Below the pieces are notes generated by a model, which did no database searches, was not told the DNA's origin, and was given only the letters and a program-made list of their open reading frames with translations. Source: Candidatus Roizmanbacteria bacterium RIFCSPHIGHO2_02_FULL_38_11 (GTDB taxonomy: Bacteria > Patescibacteriota > Microgenomatia > UBA1406 > GWC2-37-13). From it: a DNA stretch of 61,104 nucleotides. This document shows, piece after piece, positions 19,111-28,449 of this stretch (within the stretch, counting starts at the first letter, position 1; each line of letters begins with the position of its first letter). Made by a program: the position numbers and the translations under genes. The DNA is taken from assembly GCA_001788015.1 (NCBI GenBank), contig MFZO01000047.1, positions 1 through 61,104 of the forward strand. Direction: 5' to 3'.

Positions 19111-19608
19111 CTACAGAAACTTCTTAATGATTTTTAAATTATTCTTAATATAAATATACATCAAAATAATTCCTGCGGCATCGATTATAGCGTCACGTAG
19201 TTTCCCCTCTCGAGTAGGTACAAATGTTTGATGAAGCTCGTCTAAAACAGCATAAAGTATTGAAATAATAATAGGATATAAAAACTTTTTGCTGATTGTT
19301 AACCCGCCTGCAACGCTATGCCAGCCTGCATCGCTATGCGAAGCGTTGCTGGCAGGCGTAGCATTGCGGGCAGGTTGTTGATTTTTTATCGAATAGAAGG
19401 CTCTAAATAAAAGCAGATACAGGATTGCATATTCTATAACATGGAGAGCTTTGAAAATCAAGAAATCAAATAAAAATTTACCTGTAGCCGAGACTCGGAG
19501 TCGGGATGAAAGATAGAAAATAAGAGCCATCCAAATAATAGGTGGAAGCCAATATCGTATAAAGCGAGAAAATTTGCCCATAAATAAAATAATACAACAT
19601 TCAAGCAT
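19111..19608 (-). CDS. VanZ-like membrane protein with repeat-derived insert
   Basis: WLPPIIWMALIFYLSS, KALHVIEYAILYLLLFRA, ILYAVLDELHQTFVPTREGKLRDAIIDAAG. Confidence 0.85.
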   Translation of the reverse strand: MLECCIILFMGKFSRFIRYWLPPIIWMALIFYLSSRLRVSATGKFLFDFLIFKALHVIEYAILYLLLFRAFYSIKNQQPARNATPASNASHSDAGWHSVAGGLTISKKFLYPIIISILYAVLDELHQTFVPTREGKLRDAIIDAAGIILMYIYIKNNLKIIKKFL

Positions 19609-20896
19609 TTATTTTCATCTTAAGGAAGATAGAGATTATAGCCAAAAGAGAGTAAGCGAAAGACGTAAAAGACAGAGAGGAGAGAAGAGCGTGGGTTTGG
19701 GTGCTTACTGGTGTTTCATTATTTATTGTTATTCCTAACACACTATCGTTTATTTCTTGAGGTGAGTCAGAAGTAGGCGGTAGATTTTGGGTAAAGAGCG
19801 AAAATTTCACAGGAGTGACAGTTGAACGAGCTTTCGTTGGAGTCTTGATTATAGTAATCGTTTTGAGTGGACTATAAGTGGGGGTAATGGTTGAAGTAGA
19901 TGAAGTAGTTGATTTGGGGGTTGGTGTTGGTGTGGGATTTATGCACTGACCGTTGGAATTTTTTTTCGTTGGCGTTTGCAAGCAAAAACTGTCATTGTCA
20001 AATGATGTACGCCCTAAGCTTTTTCCTTTTTCTGAAGATTGATATTGAAAACTGTCAATTTCCTTTTGGGTGAAATCCAGCAACCTAACACTATCGCCGT
20101 CATTATTGAACATTGAACTGGATAAGTCTAAAACTGAATAGTCTTTGGGATTTATAGTGAGATAAAATTTTTTAGGAGTGCTTCCGCTATTTTCTATATC
20201 ATCAATATGCCAGTCGGTCAATATAATTTCGTAGTCGTTGCCGTTGTAAATTTCAACCCACTCATTAGCTCCGGTATCAGGATCAATCATTACTTCAGAA
20301 ATGTAAATATTGTTATAGTTTTGAAGTTTGGGGGTTGACGTGGGAGAAGATTCAGAAGCAGGCGTTGGTTGTATGGTGGGGAAAGGATTATCGGTAGGTT
20401 GAAGAGAGTTTATTGGTTCACTAGTTAATGTAGGTAAAGGAGAAACTAGGGAAATTGGAGAAAAGCTGGTGGACTGAAAGCTGTTGTCGCAGCTTCCGGA
20501 ATTATTTTGACAGGCACGATTAAATACGAGTTTGTTTCCTAGATTGGCCGTATTTTTCACTCGACAAGTTATAACTCCTTCCCAAGATCCAGTGTTGTCA
20601 ACAGTGACCTGAGGCATTTTACTCCAGGCGTCAGTGTCATAAAGCCATTCCGAAGAGGAAGAATTAAGTGTTTGTCCTTCATTTAAAGTAGATGCGTTTT
20701 CGCCTATTCTGCATTTTATAAAATAGTTGGTGTTTAGGGAGCCTTCACTTATCTTTGTTGTGATTTGAAAGCTTTCTTGGAGAGCTACGTTTATTTTGTC
20801 GATATTAGAGGTAGTGATAGAAATAGCAGAAACTTTTTTTGCAAAAACTAAAAATAGAAATAATAAAAAAAAGAAAGCCTTTATTTTTTTCTCCAT
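19601..20896 (-). CDS. Exported lamin-tail-domain (LTD) protein with Pro/Thr/Ser-rich linkers and C-terminal TM
   Basis: YISEVMIDPDTGANEWVEIYNGNDYEIILTDWHIDD; PTPTPTPKSTTSSTSTITPTYSP linker. Confidence 0.82.
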   Translation of the reverse strand: MEKKIKAFFFLLFLFLVFAKKVSAISITTSNIDKINVALQESFQITTKISEGSLNTNYFIKCRIGENASTLNEGQTLNSSSSEWLYDTDAWSKMPQVTVDNTGSWEGVITCRVKNTANLGNKLVFNRACQNNSGSCDNSFQSTSFSPISLVSPLPTLTSEPINSLQPTDNPFPTIQPTPASESSPTSTPKLQNYNNIYISEVMIDPDTGANEWVEIYNGNDYEIILTDWHIDDIENSGSTPKKFYLTINPKDYSVLDLSSSMFNNDGDSVRLLDFTQKEIDSFQYQSSEKGKSLGRTSFDNDSFCLQTPTKKNSNGQCINPTPTPTPKSTTSSTSTITPTYSPLKTITIIKTPTKARSTVTPVKFSLFTQNLPPTSDSPQEINDSVLGITINNETPVSTQTHALLSSLSFTSFAYSLLAIISIFLKMKINA

Positions 20897-20954
20897 TAAC
20901 TTGAAGTTATTTAAAAAGAGATTTTATGTCAATGGATTATAAGCTACAAAAAAT

Positions 20955-22127
20955 TTAAAGAGAATAGACGTGCAGGTAAAAGGTTACGATATTTGAGTCT
21001 TTATGAATAAGTTTCATATAAGGCAAGGCACATCCTACAGAGTAGCTGCCTCGATAGAGATCGCCGTCGGTAACAGAAAGAACACTATTTGACGATCCGT
21101 TTATGTCAATTCCATTATGGAAGCTATATATCCTTCCAACCCAGGTATTTCTTGCTGCCCATGTACTGCCGTATCCTTGTTCTAGTTCGATCGCTGGATT
21201 AAGCGGCCAATCCCAGCTACCCGCTGGATTGAACGAGTCTCCGTCGGAAGAACCGCAGGCTGAACCAGAGCAATTACTGTAGTCAACAGACTTTAGATAA
21301 TTAAATGGATTAGATACTGATCCGCCTTCTTGAACTATGAAATGAAGATGTCCGCCGGAAGAGTTGCAGGAAGCTCCGGGAATGATTGAGGCGATGTTTT
21401 CTCCCCTTTTTACTTCTCTCAATTTTGTTTCGGTACCCGCTCCTGAGATGATGCCTTGAATTGCGGCATATTCTGCCCTTGCCTGTTCTAATAAACGTTG
21501 ATAGATTTTTTCGTCATTCTGGGTAACGTTAAGAATTTTTTGCTTGGCCCCTTTTTGGTTATTCAGATCGTCTTTTTGATTATTTAACTGCGATTCTAAT
21601 TCAGCTAGTTCTATGGTTTTTTCTTCTCTCAAGTTTTTTTGTTCCTCAAAATTCAGTTTGGTTTCTTGCACCTGGACAAGAAGTTTTTGATTATTCTCTT
21701 GAGCTGTTTTCAAATATTTGACCCGGCTAAAGAAGTCGTTGGCGTTTTGACTGTCAAAAAGCATATCAAAAAAAGATATTGTTCTATTTTTATAGCCTAC
21801 GACCACTTTTTTTAGCAGGAGTTTTGAAAGATGATTAAGCGCCGTGTCAAGTCCCTTAATTCTTGAAGTAAGGATCTCTATTTCTTTTTGAGTGGAGATG
21901 ATCTTTTCTTCGGTTTCTTGAATTTTAAGAATGGTAAGATTGATTTGGAGAGTCATGTACTGGATTTCGGAAGAAAGTGTATTTCTTTGTTGTGCCAAAT
22001 CATTGAGCTTTCGCTGATATTCTTCAATCTTTTTCGCCACGTCACCTGCATTTTGTTGGGCATAAATAGTTTGAGTAAAAAGAAGAAAAGTAATAAAAAT
22101 AAGTGAAAAGAAATTTTTCTTCGCCAT
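20955..22127 (-). CDS. Exported coiled-coil protein with C-terminal M23/LytM-like peptidase domain in permuted order
   Basis: EnvC-like coiled coil; GGHLHFIVQ precedes FHNGIDING and FYLHVYSL. Confidence 0.82.
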   Translation of the reverse strand: MAKKNFFSLIFITFLLFTQTIYAQQNAGDVAKKIEEYQRKLNDLAQQRNTLSSEIQYMTLQINLTILKIQETEEKIISTQKEIEILTSRIKGLDTALNHLSKLLLKKVVVGYKNRTISFFDMLFDSQNANDFFSRVKYLKTAQENNQKLLVQVQETKLNFEEQKNLREEKTIELAELESQLNNQKDDLNNQKGAKQKILNVTQNDEKIYQRLLEQARAEYAAIQGIISGAGTETKLREVKRGENIASIIPGASCNSSGGHLHFIVQEGGSVSNPFNYLKSVDYSNCSGSACGSSDGDSFNPAGSWDWPLNPAIELEQGYGSTWAARNTWVGRIYSFHNGIDINGSSNSVLSVTDGDLYRGSYSVGCALPYMKLIHKDSNIVTFYLHVYSL

Positions 22128-22176
22128 ATATTAATTATAACGAAGAATCAAATAATATGAAGCTGCTTAACTCTAC

Positions 22177-22842
22177 TTATTCTTGATTCGCTAGCAATTT
22201 TTTGATTACTGACTTACTTTCTTTTAGCGAACACACAAAGTTTGCTCCTGCATTTTTAAGTACTTTTTTTGGTTGATTTGTTGGTAATCCAATTGTAATA
22301 GCTTTGTACGATCTTGCTACTTTTATATCTTCTGCACTGTCACCCATAAATATCAAGAGTGATGGCTTTTTGGTATTTAAAATTTCTCTAAAATGATTCC
22401 TTTTGCTAAGATATTTGTTACTTGTTCCCAAAACTAAATCAAAATAATCTGATAATCCATTAAGCTGAACTAAATATCGTATTTCCTTTAAAGGAACTCC
22501 GCTTGATACAAAAATGAAATCAAATTGTGAACGAACAAATTTAAGAATATCCAATGCATGAGGAAGTAATTTAACTTTTGGGTAATATGTTTGTTTTAAT
22601 AAAGTGCTGTATTCTGATTCAATCTTATTATAAATTTTATCTTGCAGTTTTTTCCCATACTTTTTTTCGTAATAATAATCAAACTTATATCGTCGAGAAG
22701 TACCTCCGCCATTTATCCAAAAGTCAGCAGCTTCTTTTTTATCAGCGCCCCAATATTTTGAAATCAGTTCCCCAAAAGCATTCGCTTTTTGAGGTTCAAT
22801 ATTAATAATTGTTCCATCATAATCAAAACCAAAGATCTTCAT
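22177..22842 (-). CDS. HAD-superfamily hydrolase
   Basis: FGFDYDGTIINIEPQK, FIFVSSGVPLKEI, IFMGDSAEDIKVARSYKAITIGL. Confidence 0.88.
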   Translation of the reverse strand: MKIFGFDYDGTIINIEPQKANAFGELISKYWGADKKEAADFWINGGGTSRRYKFDYYYEKKYGKKLQDKIYNKIESEYSTLLKQTYYPKVKLLPHALDILKFVRSQFDFIFVSSGVPLKEIRYLVQLNGLSDYFDLVLGTSNKYLSKRNHFREILNTKKPSLLIFMGDSAEDIKVARSYKAITIGLPTNQPKKVLKNAGANFVCSLKESKSVIKKLLANQE

Positions 22843-22942
22843 GACGTGATTGTAATCATATATGTTTTCCCATGTGATATGGGTTGTTGTGGATATTTAC
22901 AACTTTTAAGACGACCGCATTAAAAGTCGTAGTTTTTTTATC

Positions 22943-23215
22943 TTATTTAAACTGTATTTTGAGTGAAGTATTAAATGCTTCTGCTAGTCTTTTTAGGAAA
23001 GATAATGAAGGAATTGTTTTAGCATTTTCAACTCTGGAAATAACCGATTGTTTAGTATTCAATTTTTTTGCTAACTGTTGTTGCGTTAAGCCTTTTTCTA
23101 TTCTGGCTTTGATAATATTTCTAGCAATTTGATACTCTAGCCCGGTTTCTTTAAGAGCTTTTCGGACTTCAGGGTCTTTGAGAAGTTGTTTTCTATGTGT
23201 TTTCCAGTCTAGCAT
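22943..23215 (-). CDS. XRE-family regulator / HigA-like antitoxin
   Basis: IEKGLTQQQLAKKLNTKQSVISRVENAKTIPSLSFLKRLAEAFN; start MLDWKTHRK at 23215 preferred to 23251. Confidence 0.85.
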   Translation of the reverse strand: MLDWKTHRKQLLKDPEVRKALKETGLEYQIARNIIKARIEKGLTQQQLAKKLNTKQSVISRVENAKTIPSLSFLKRLAEAFNTSLKIQFK

Positions 23216-23225
23216 ATAAGATAAT

Positions 23226-23247
23226 ATTATCACAAAATTGTGATAAT
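23226..23247. promoter_or_regulatory. Operator candidate ATTATCACAA-AA-TTGTGATAAT upstream of XRE gene
   Basis: Perfect 10-bp arms, 11 bp upstream of the preferred start. Confidence 0.65.
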
Positions 23248-23518
23248 ACAAGAGCGCTTTTATCCTATCAGAATGTATATCTTAAGCGTTAGTGAAGGAC
23301 CTAACGAATTTTTTGAACGTAAATTGCGCTTCGCTAGATTCTTCACTTTATTTCATTTCGTTCAGAATGACACGATGCAATAGTAGATCCGCTTAAATTA
23401 TAAATGTCTGTCATGCTGAATTTATTTCAGCATCTGATTTTGGAAAACCAGATCCGGAAACGAGTTCAGGATACCGTATAAGGTGTTAAACAGATTTTGA
23501 TTTAACTCCTTTTAAGAG

Positions 23519-24415
23519 TTATATCTTCAAATATTTTTGGGTGGCGAGGAGGGTGGCGAGGATTGCTATGCCAACACCAAAGAGTAAAGAAAGGAAAAAA
23601 GCTGCCGATAAAAATGGTATGTTGAGAGGCCAGACGGTTAACTGAGAAACATGGATCGAAAGTGTGAGATGAGTAACACCTTTTAGATATGAATCAAAGA
23701 ATGGTTTAAAATAAAGCAATAAGGCTAAGATTATAAGATATGATCCGGCAGAGGCGGTAAATCCAAATAAAACCGCTTCGAGCAGAAACGGCTTTTTTAT
23801 GTAAAAATTGCTTGCTCCCAGAAGTTTCAAAAGTTCTATTTCGTCTTTTTTTAAAGCAATTTTAAAAAGAGTAGTTGTGACAAGAACCAAAATAGATAAA
23901 AAGATTAGGAAGATAAAAAACACAATAGTAGTTTTGCGTAAAATATCTGTCAATGTGAGAAGACGATCGAGAATATCTTTTTGGAAATTTACCTCATCTA
24001 CACCGGGCTGCTTTTTTAAAAAATCCGCAAGCTCTGGAAGATAGGAAGGCTTTTTTGCAAATATTTCCAAGGATGCAGGTAAGATGTCTGACGACACCAT
24101 TTCAAGAAGAAGGGGATTGTCTTTGTTCAACTCCTTATAAATTTTGTAAGCTTCATTCTTAGAGATATATTTTATTGAGAGAATTTTTCCAGAATTCATC
24201 AGTGTATCTCGCAATTTAAAAATTTCGTTAGTTGCGCTATTTGTTTGGAAATATACTGTGACTTGAGGTCTGGTTTCGACGTATCCCAAAAGTCCATATA
24301 AAAAACTCAACGAAATAAACATGGCGCTTGATAAAAAGAGCGTAAAAAATAAAATCAGAAAAGCGGCTAATGATTGATATGGGGTTCTTCGAATTGAGAC
24401 AAGAATTTCTTTCAT
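23519..24415 (-). CDS. ftsX: Cell division ABC transporter permease FtsX
   Basis: FtsX topology, ATG overlaps ftsE stop; SD-like AAAGGAGG upstream inside ftsE. Confidence 0.93.
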   Translation of the reverse strand: MKEILVSIRRTPYQSLAAFLILFFTLFLSSAMFISLSFLYGLLGYVETRPQVTVYFQTNSATNEIFKLRDTLMNSGKILSIKYISKNEAYKIYKELNKDNPLLLEMVSSDILPASLEIFAKKPSYLPELADFLKKQPGVDEVNFQKDILDRLLTLTDILRKTTIVFFIFLIFLSILVLVTTTLFKIALKKDEIELLKLLGASNFYIKKPFLLEAVLFGFTASAGSYLIILALLLYFKPFFDSYLKGVTHLTLSIHVSQLTVWPLNIPFLSAAFFLSLLFGVGIAILATLLATQKYLKI

Positions 24416-25089
24416 ACTTCGTAACCTCCTTTTCTTTCATCCTTCATGAGTTTGCCTTGTTTTAAAACCAAAACTCTTTTTTGAAAGCTGTTGACTACGT
24501 CGGTATTGTGAGTCGCGATGATAATAGTTTTTTCCCCTTCTAGTTTTTTGAAAATTTTCATGATTTCCCAGGTGGTTTTGGGATCAAGATTTCCGGTAGG
24601 TTCGTCGGCTAAGATTATATCTCGGTCGCCAACAATAGCTCTCGCAATTGCAACTCTTTGGAGTTCTCCGGCAGAAAGTTGGATGGGAAAGGACATTTCT
24701 TTTTTCGCTAAACCTACAAGACTTAAGGCTTCTTCAACCTCTTTATTTATTTGATCATCCGTCAGGCCAATAACTTTTAAACCCAGGGCAATATTTTCGT
24801 ATAAGTTTTTATCAAAAAGGATTTTGAAGTCTTGAAAAATCATGCCAATTTTTCTTCTTAAGATCTCTACCTGAGTGAACTCTTTTGAGGTAATATCAAA
24901 ATCATCTACCAAAATAGTCCCGCTAGTTGGCAGAAATTCTCGTAAGAGCAGTTTAAGGATAGTAGTTTTTCCTGCACCTGATGGACCAACAAAAAAAACA
25001 AATTCTTTATCTTCGATTTCAAACGACATCTTATCAAGTGCAAAATTACCTAGAGGGAATTTTTTTGTTACGTTTTCGAATTTAATCAT
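24412..25089 (-). CDS. ftsE: Cell division ATP-binding protein FtsE
   Basis: Walker [25 protein letters not shown] signature, ADEPTGNLD. Confidence 0.95.
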   Translation of the reverse strand: MIKFENVTKKFPLGNFALDKMSFEIEDKEFVFFVGPSGAGKTTILKLLLREFLPTSGTILVDDFDITSKEFTQVEILRRKIGMIFQDFKILFDKNLYENIALGLKVIGLTDDQINKEVEEALSLVGLAKKEMSFPIQLSAGELQRVAIARAIVGDRDIILADEPTGNLDPKTTWEIMKIFKKLEGEKTIIIATHNTDVVNSFQKRVLVLKQGKLMKDERKGGYEV

Positions 25090-25541
25090 TGGAGAACTTC
25101 AACTAATCCAACATCCATAAGCCAACCGGCTTTTTCGGCTTGAAAAGTTTCACCCCAGACTCTTATTTTTTTGCCGGTATATTGAGATAAATCTACGGTT
25201 GTGGAGGTCAAGTAGACGTTCTGTGATTCACCGCCCGGTCGTTCAAGATGGAAGTTTCCTTCGCCGTCGAGGCCGCCTTCTTTCAAGATACCTTCGGCTT
25301 TATCTTTAAATGTCTTTTTATCGGCGATTCCGGCTGTTTTTTCTACTTTTGCCGATTTGGATCCTACTTGATTATCTGTGGTGATAGTTTTTTTCGTTAA
25401 ACTAAAAAGAAATCCGATGATTAAACCAGCTACAGTAACGACTGTCAAGATAGAGAAGAATTTGGGTAGTGTAAACGTATTTTCAACAGTTTTAGAATCC
25501 AAATCGTGAATAAGATTTTGATTACTTATAATATCTTCCAT
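25086..25541 (-). CDS. Membrane-anchored hypothetical protein in prfB-ftsEX operon
   Basis: Single TM and C-terminal beta-rich region; 4-nt overlap with ftsE. Confidence 0.65.
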   Translation of the reverse strand: MEDIISNQNLIHDLDSKTVENTFTLPKFFSILTVVTVAGLIIGFLFSLTKKTITTDNQVGSKSAKVEKTAGIADKKTFKDKAEGILKEGGLDGEGNFHLERPGGESQNVYLTSTTVDLSQYTGKKIRVWGETFQAEKAGWLMDVGLVEVLQ

Positions 25542-25558
25542 AAAAAAAGAATACCAAG

Positions 25559-26566
25559 TTATTCGGATTTCTTCAAGTAGGCTTCAATAAATCCATTGAG
25601 CTCCCCGGCTAAAACAGCCTCAACATTTGTCTCTTCATAATCTGTTCGAAGATCTTTAATCAATTTATAGGGATGAAGTACGTACGATCTAATCTGTCTA
25701 CCCCAGGAAGCCATCTTGACTTTTTTAAATGACTCAATCTTACTTTGTTTACTTTCCTGTTCGATTTGCCAAAGTTTGCCACGAAGGAGCTTGAGAGCAT
25801 TCTCTCTATTTGCTCCCTGGTATCGTTCTTCTTGGCACGCGACGGTAATTCCCGTTGGTCTATGAGTGAGTCGGACTGCGGTTGCGACTTTATTTACATT
25901 TTGTCCACCTTTGCCGCCACTCCTGTAAAATTGCCAGGTAAGCTCTTCTTCTCTGAGTTGAATTTCTTTATCTTCAATAATAGGCATGACTTCGACTAGA
26001 GCAAATGAAGTCTGCCTCAATTTGTCTGCATTGAAAGGAGATTGTCGTACCAATCTGTGAACCCCAGCCTCAGCTTTAAGATTTCCATAAGCGAAAGAGC
26101 CGTAAACGTTCATCGTTGTACTTTTTATTCCGGCTTCTTCTCCTGGGACTCGTTCAAATTCTTCAAATCGCCAGGCTTTTTTCTCAAAGTATCTTGTATA
26201 CATACGAAAGAGCATTTCCGTCCAATCCATGGCTTCTGTTCCACCTTGACCGGCATGAATTGCAAATATGGCATCACCTTTATCATAAGGACCAGATAGA
26301 AAAAGAAGGACTTCGTATTTATTGATTAATTTTTCTGCTTCTTTGAGTTCTCCCTCTTGAAATAAAAGTTGCATCATTTCAATATCCTCAATTTCCTTTT
26401 TTAAATCATTGATTTTTTTCATAATTTCTGCCGCTTTTTTACTATCTTGCCAGAAAGTTGAATCATAAGTCTGTTTTTCCATTAAAGACAGCTCCTCCTT
26501 TTTCGAGGGTAAATAAGCTTTCGCCACAATACTATCCAGTTTTGTTTTTAGTTCTTCTTTTTCCAT
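25559..26566 (-). CDS. prfB: Peptide chain release factor 2
   Basis: [10 protein letters not shown] (GGQ), RQSPFNADK (SPF codon-recognition tripeptide). Confidence 0.95.
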   Translation of the reverse strand: MEKEELKTKLDSIVAKAYLPSKKEELSLMEKQTYDSTFWQDSKKAAEIMKKINDLKKEIEDIEMMQLLFQEGELKEAEKLINKYEVLLFLSGPYDKGDAIFAIHAGQGGTEAMDWTEMLFRMYTRYFEKKAWRFEEFERVPGEEAGIKSTTMNVYGSFAYGNLKAEAGVHRLVRQSPFNADKLRQTSFALVEVMPIIEDKEIQLREEELTWQFYRSGGKGGQNVNKVATAVRLTHRPTGITVACQEERYQGANRENALKLLRGKLWQIEQESKQSKIESFKKVKMASWGRQIRSYVLHPYKLIKDLRTDYEETNVEAVLAGELNGFIEAYLKKSE

Positions 26567-26591
26567 AGATTAATTTAATATTAAAATTTTT

Positions 26592-26695
26592 TTGTCATTT
26601 CGAACGATGATTTTTGAAGTGAGAAATCTAGCGAAGCGTATTCTTTTACGCTCATTTTATTCGCTGGACTCCTCGTTCCGCTCTGAATGACAATG
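26592..26695. repeat. Palindromic element, family C
   Basis: TGTCATTTCGAACGATG...AATCTAGCGAAGCGTA...CGCTCTGAATGACA. Confidence 0.7.
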
Positions 26696-26719
26696 GAGCT
26701 ATAAAGTTTCAAGTACCTT

Positions 26720-26947
26720 TCATAATGCATATGAAGATTTATCAATCGCGAAAGATTTTCTATCCATTTCAACACTTTCTAAATAAAGAGTAATCGCATC
26801 TTTAATATTTTTTTTTGCTTCTTCAAAAGTGTCACCTTCAGATATGCATCCTGGTAAAGCAGGAACATAGACAGTATATCCACCTTCTTCGGCTTCCTCG
26901 AAAACAACATCATATTTGAGAATTTTTTTAGATTTAGCTTTTTTCAT
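26720..26947 (-). CDS. HicB-like antitoxin domain protein (no HicA seen nearby)
   Basis: YDVVFEEAEEGGYTVYVPALPGCISEGDTFEEAKKNIKDAITLYLES. Confidence 0.85.
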   Translation of the reverse strand: MKKAKSKKILKYDVVFEEAEEGGYTVYVPALPGCISEGDTFEEAKKNIKDAITLYLESVEMDRKSFAIDKSSYAL

Positions 26948-27069
26948 GCGAAAGATATTATACACTAAGTTGACAACTTTTCGGACGTTTATTTTTGCTT
27001 ATCTTTCCACAAAATCTCATCGTGAAAAAGATATCTAGAGAGAATATGCGTATTGCTTTTATGAATCAA

Positions 27070-27609
27070 TTATTTATCCCAACGGCCTACATCAACCTTA
27101 AAGATTTTCTTTGTTATATAGTATGGTTTTTTAATGTGGTTAATCCACTCAATATAAAAAGCTATAATAGTCCCCAACGCCAATAATGCAATATTCCAGC
27201 TTTCTAATAAGACCTTTGAAAAGCCCAGATATAAAAGAAGAATATAAATATTAAAGTATCTTTCTAATATGTTTGGGAACAAAAGAAGTAGTTTTTCATT
27301 TCTTGAAATAATACTTAAGAATTGCCCTAAACTTCTATAAATAAATAAGATAATTACAAAAAACTTTATGGGTTTATCCAGCGAGTATATTAAGATAAAA
27401 ATATACCACCAATAGTCCAATAACTTATCAATAATATGGTAGTAGATCCACTTATAACCAGATTTGTAAAAGAGGTAAAAATCTGCCTCATCAAAAATTA
27501 AACTCAACACCGACGTCATCAAGGGATTGAAAAATATTAAAAACGGCGCAAGCAACCTTAGAAATTCATTTAAAAACAGCAATATTTTATATTTTTTTCT
27601 TTTATTCAT
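27070..27609 (-). CDS. Hypothetical integral membrane protein
   Basis: Multiple hydrophobic segments; 4-nt overlap with the patatin gene. Confidence 0.6.
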   Translation of the reverse strand: MNKRKKYKILLFLNEFLRLLAPFLIFFNPLMTSVLSLIFDEADFYLFYKSGYKWIYYHIIDKLLDYWWYIFILIYSLDKPIKFFVIILFIYRSLGQFLSIISRNEKLLLLFPNILERYFNIYILLLYLGFSKVLLESWNIALLALGTIIAFYIEWINHIKKPYYITKKIFKVDVGRWDK

Positions 27610-28385
27610 GAGTAGACGACGGTTTTAATTTTGTGAATATACTTTTCGGCAGCTTTTCTACCCAGATGTATGAGGTGGTTAGCCTTTCGATCAAGCGAAA
27701 AAATAGTCGGAGACGCAAAGGAAATTTTAATATCAAGGTCTACAGGATGTTCTGATAATTCATAGCGAGTATTAGAACTAACGCTTGAGTTAATCTGCTT
27801 ATAGAGTGCGCGAAAAAAACCCGTTACGGTTCCTTCGGTCAACCCCGTGACGTCGACACCGATGACTTTGTTTATACCAAGCTTATGAAGATATTTAGCA
27901 CCGTAATACACAGTAAAGCCACCGTCTCCAAGCAGTAAGCCCCGCCTTTTTATAGGTTGAAGTACTGGAAATAAGCTGCAGCCTGCCACAATAGCCGAAG
28001 CAATGTCGCCGCTTTGTAAAACTACAGGTTCTTTTTTGGTTAAGTCAGAAGCGAAAATTACTGTACGGGTGGGTAAATCTTCAAATACTTTGTAAGGCAG
28101 TAGATTACGTATGCGTGAAATTAGTTTGTTGTGGTCAATAATTTCCAATCGAGACAAATGAGTATTTATGAGCTTAAGTGTTTTTAAATGATCAAAAAAT
28201 CCCAGACAGTCAGAGGGGGAAAAACCAGAAGCTAGCAATACGGCAAGAACTGCTCCTCCGCTTAATCCGGCATAGCAGGTAGGCTCAAGATGGTATTTTT
28301 TAAGAATTTCAACAAAACCAGCATAAGCCAATGAACTCAAACCGCCACCAGACAAGCTAAGAGCGAAATTCTGTTCACTATGCAT
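27606..28385 (-). CDS. Patatin-like phospholipase
   Basis: LSLSGGGLSSLAYAGFVEIL, GLSGGA (GXSXG), GDGGF. Confidence 0.9.
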   Translation of the reverse strand: MHSEQNFALSLSGGGLSSLAYAGFVEILKKYHLEPTCYAGLSGGAVLAVLLASGFSPSDCLGFFDHLKTLKLINTHLSRLEIIDHNKLISRIRNLLPYKVFEDLPTRTVIFASDLTKKEPVVLQSGDIASAIVAGCSLFPVLQPIKRRGLLLGDGGFTVYYGAKYLHKLGINKVIGVDVTGLTEGTVTGFFRALYKQINSSVSSNTRYELSEHPVDLDIKISFASPTIFSLDRKANHLIHLGRKAAEKYIHKIKTVVYS

Positions 28386-28449
28386 AATAGATCCTTCACA
28401 ATCAATTAAGGTGGGTGATTGTTCAGGATGACCCGCCTGATTCAGCGGG

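Noticed and set aside
25559-26566. Programmed frameshift in prfB
   Set aside because: The N-terminal coding region begins beyond the usual frameshift site and is a single open frame; no in-frame early stop seen.
26581-26775. 64-aa minus ORF downstream of hicB as possible HicA toxin
   Set aside because: Sequence (MLKWIENLSRLINLHMHYERY...) overlaps hicB and the palindromic repeat and does not resemble HicA.
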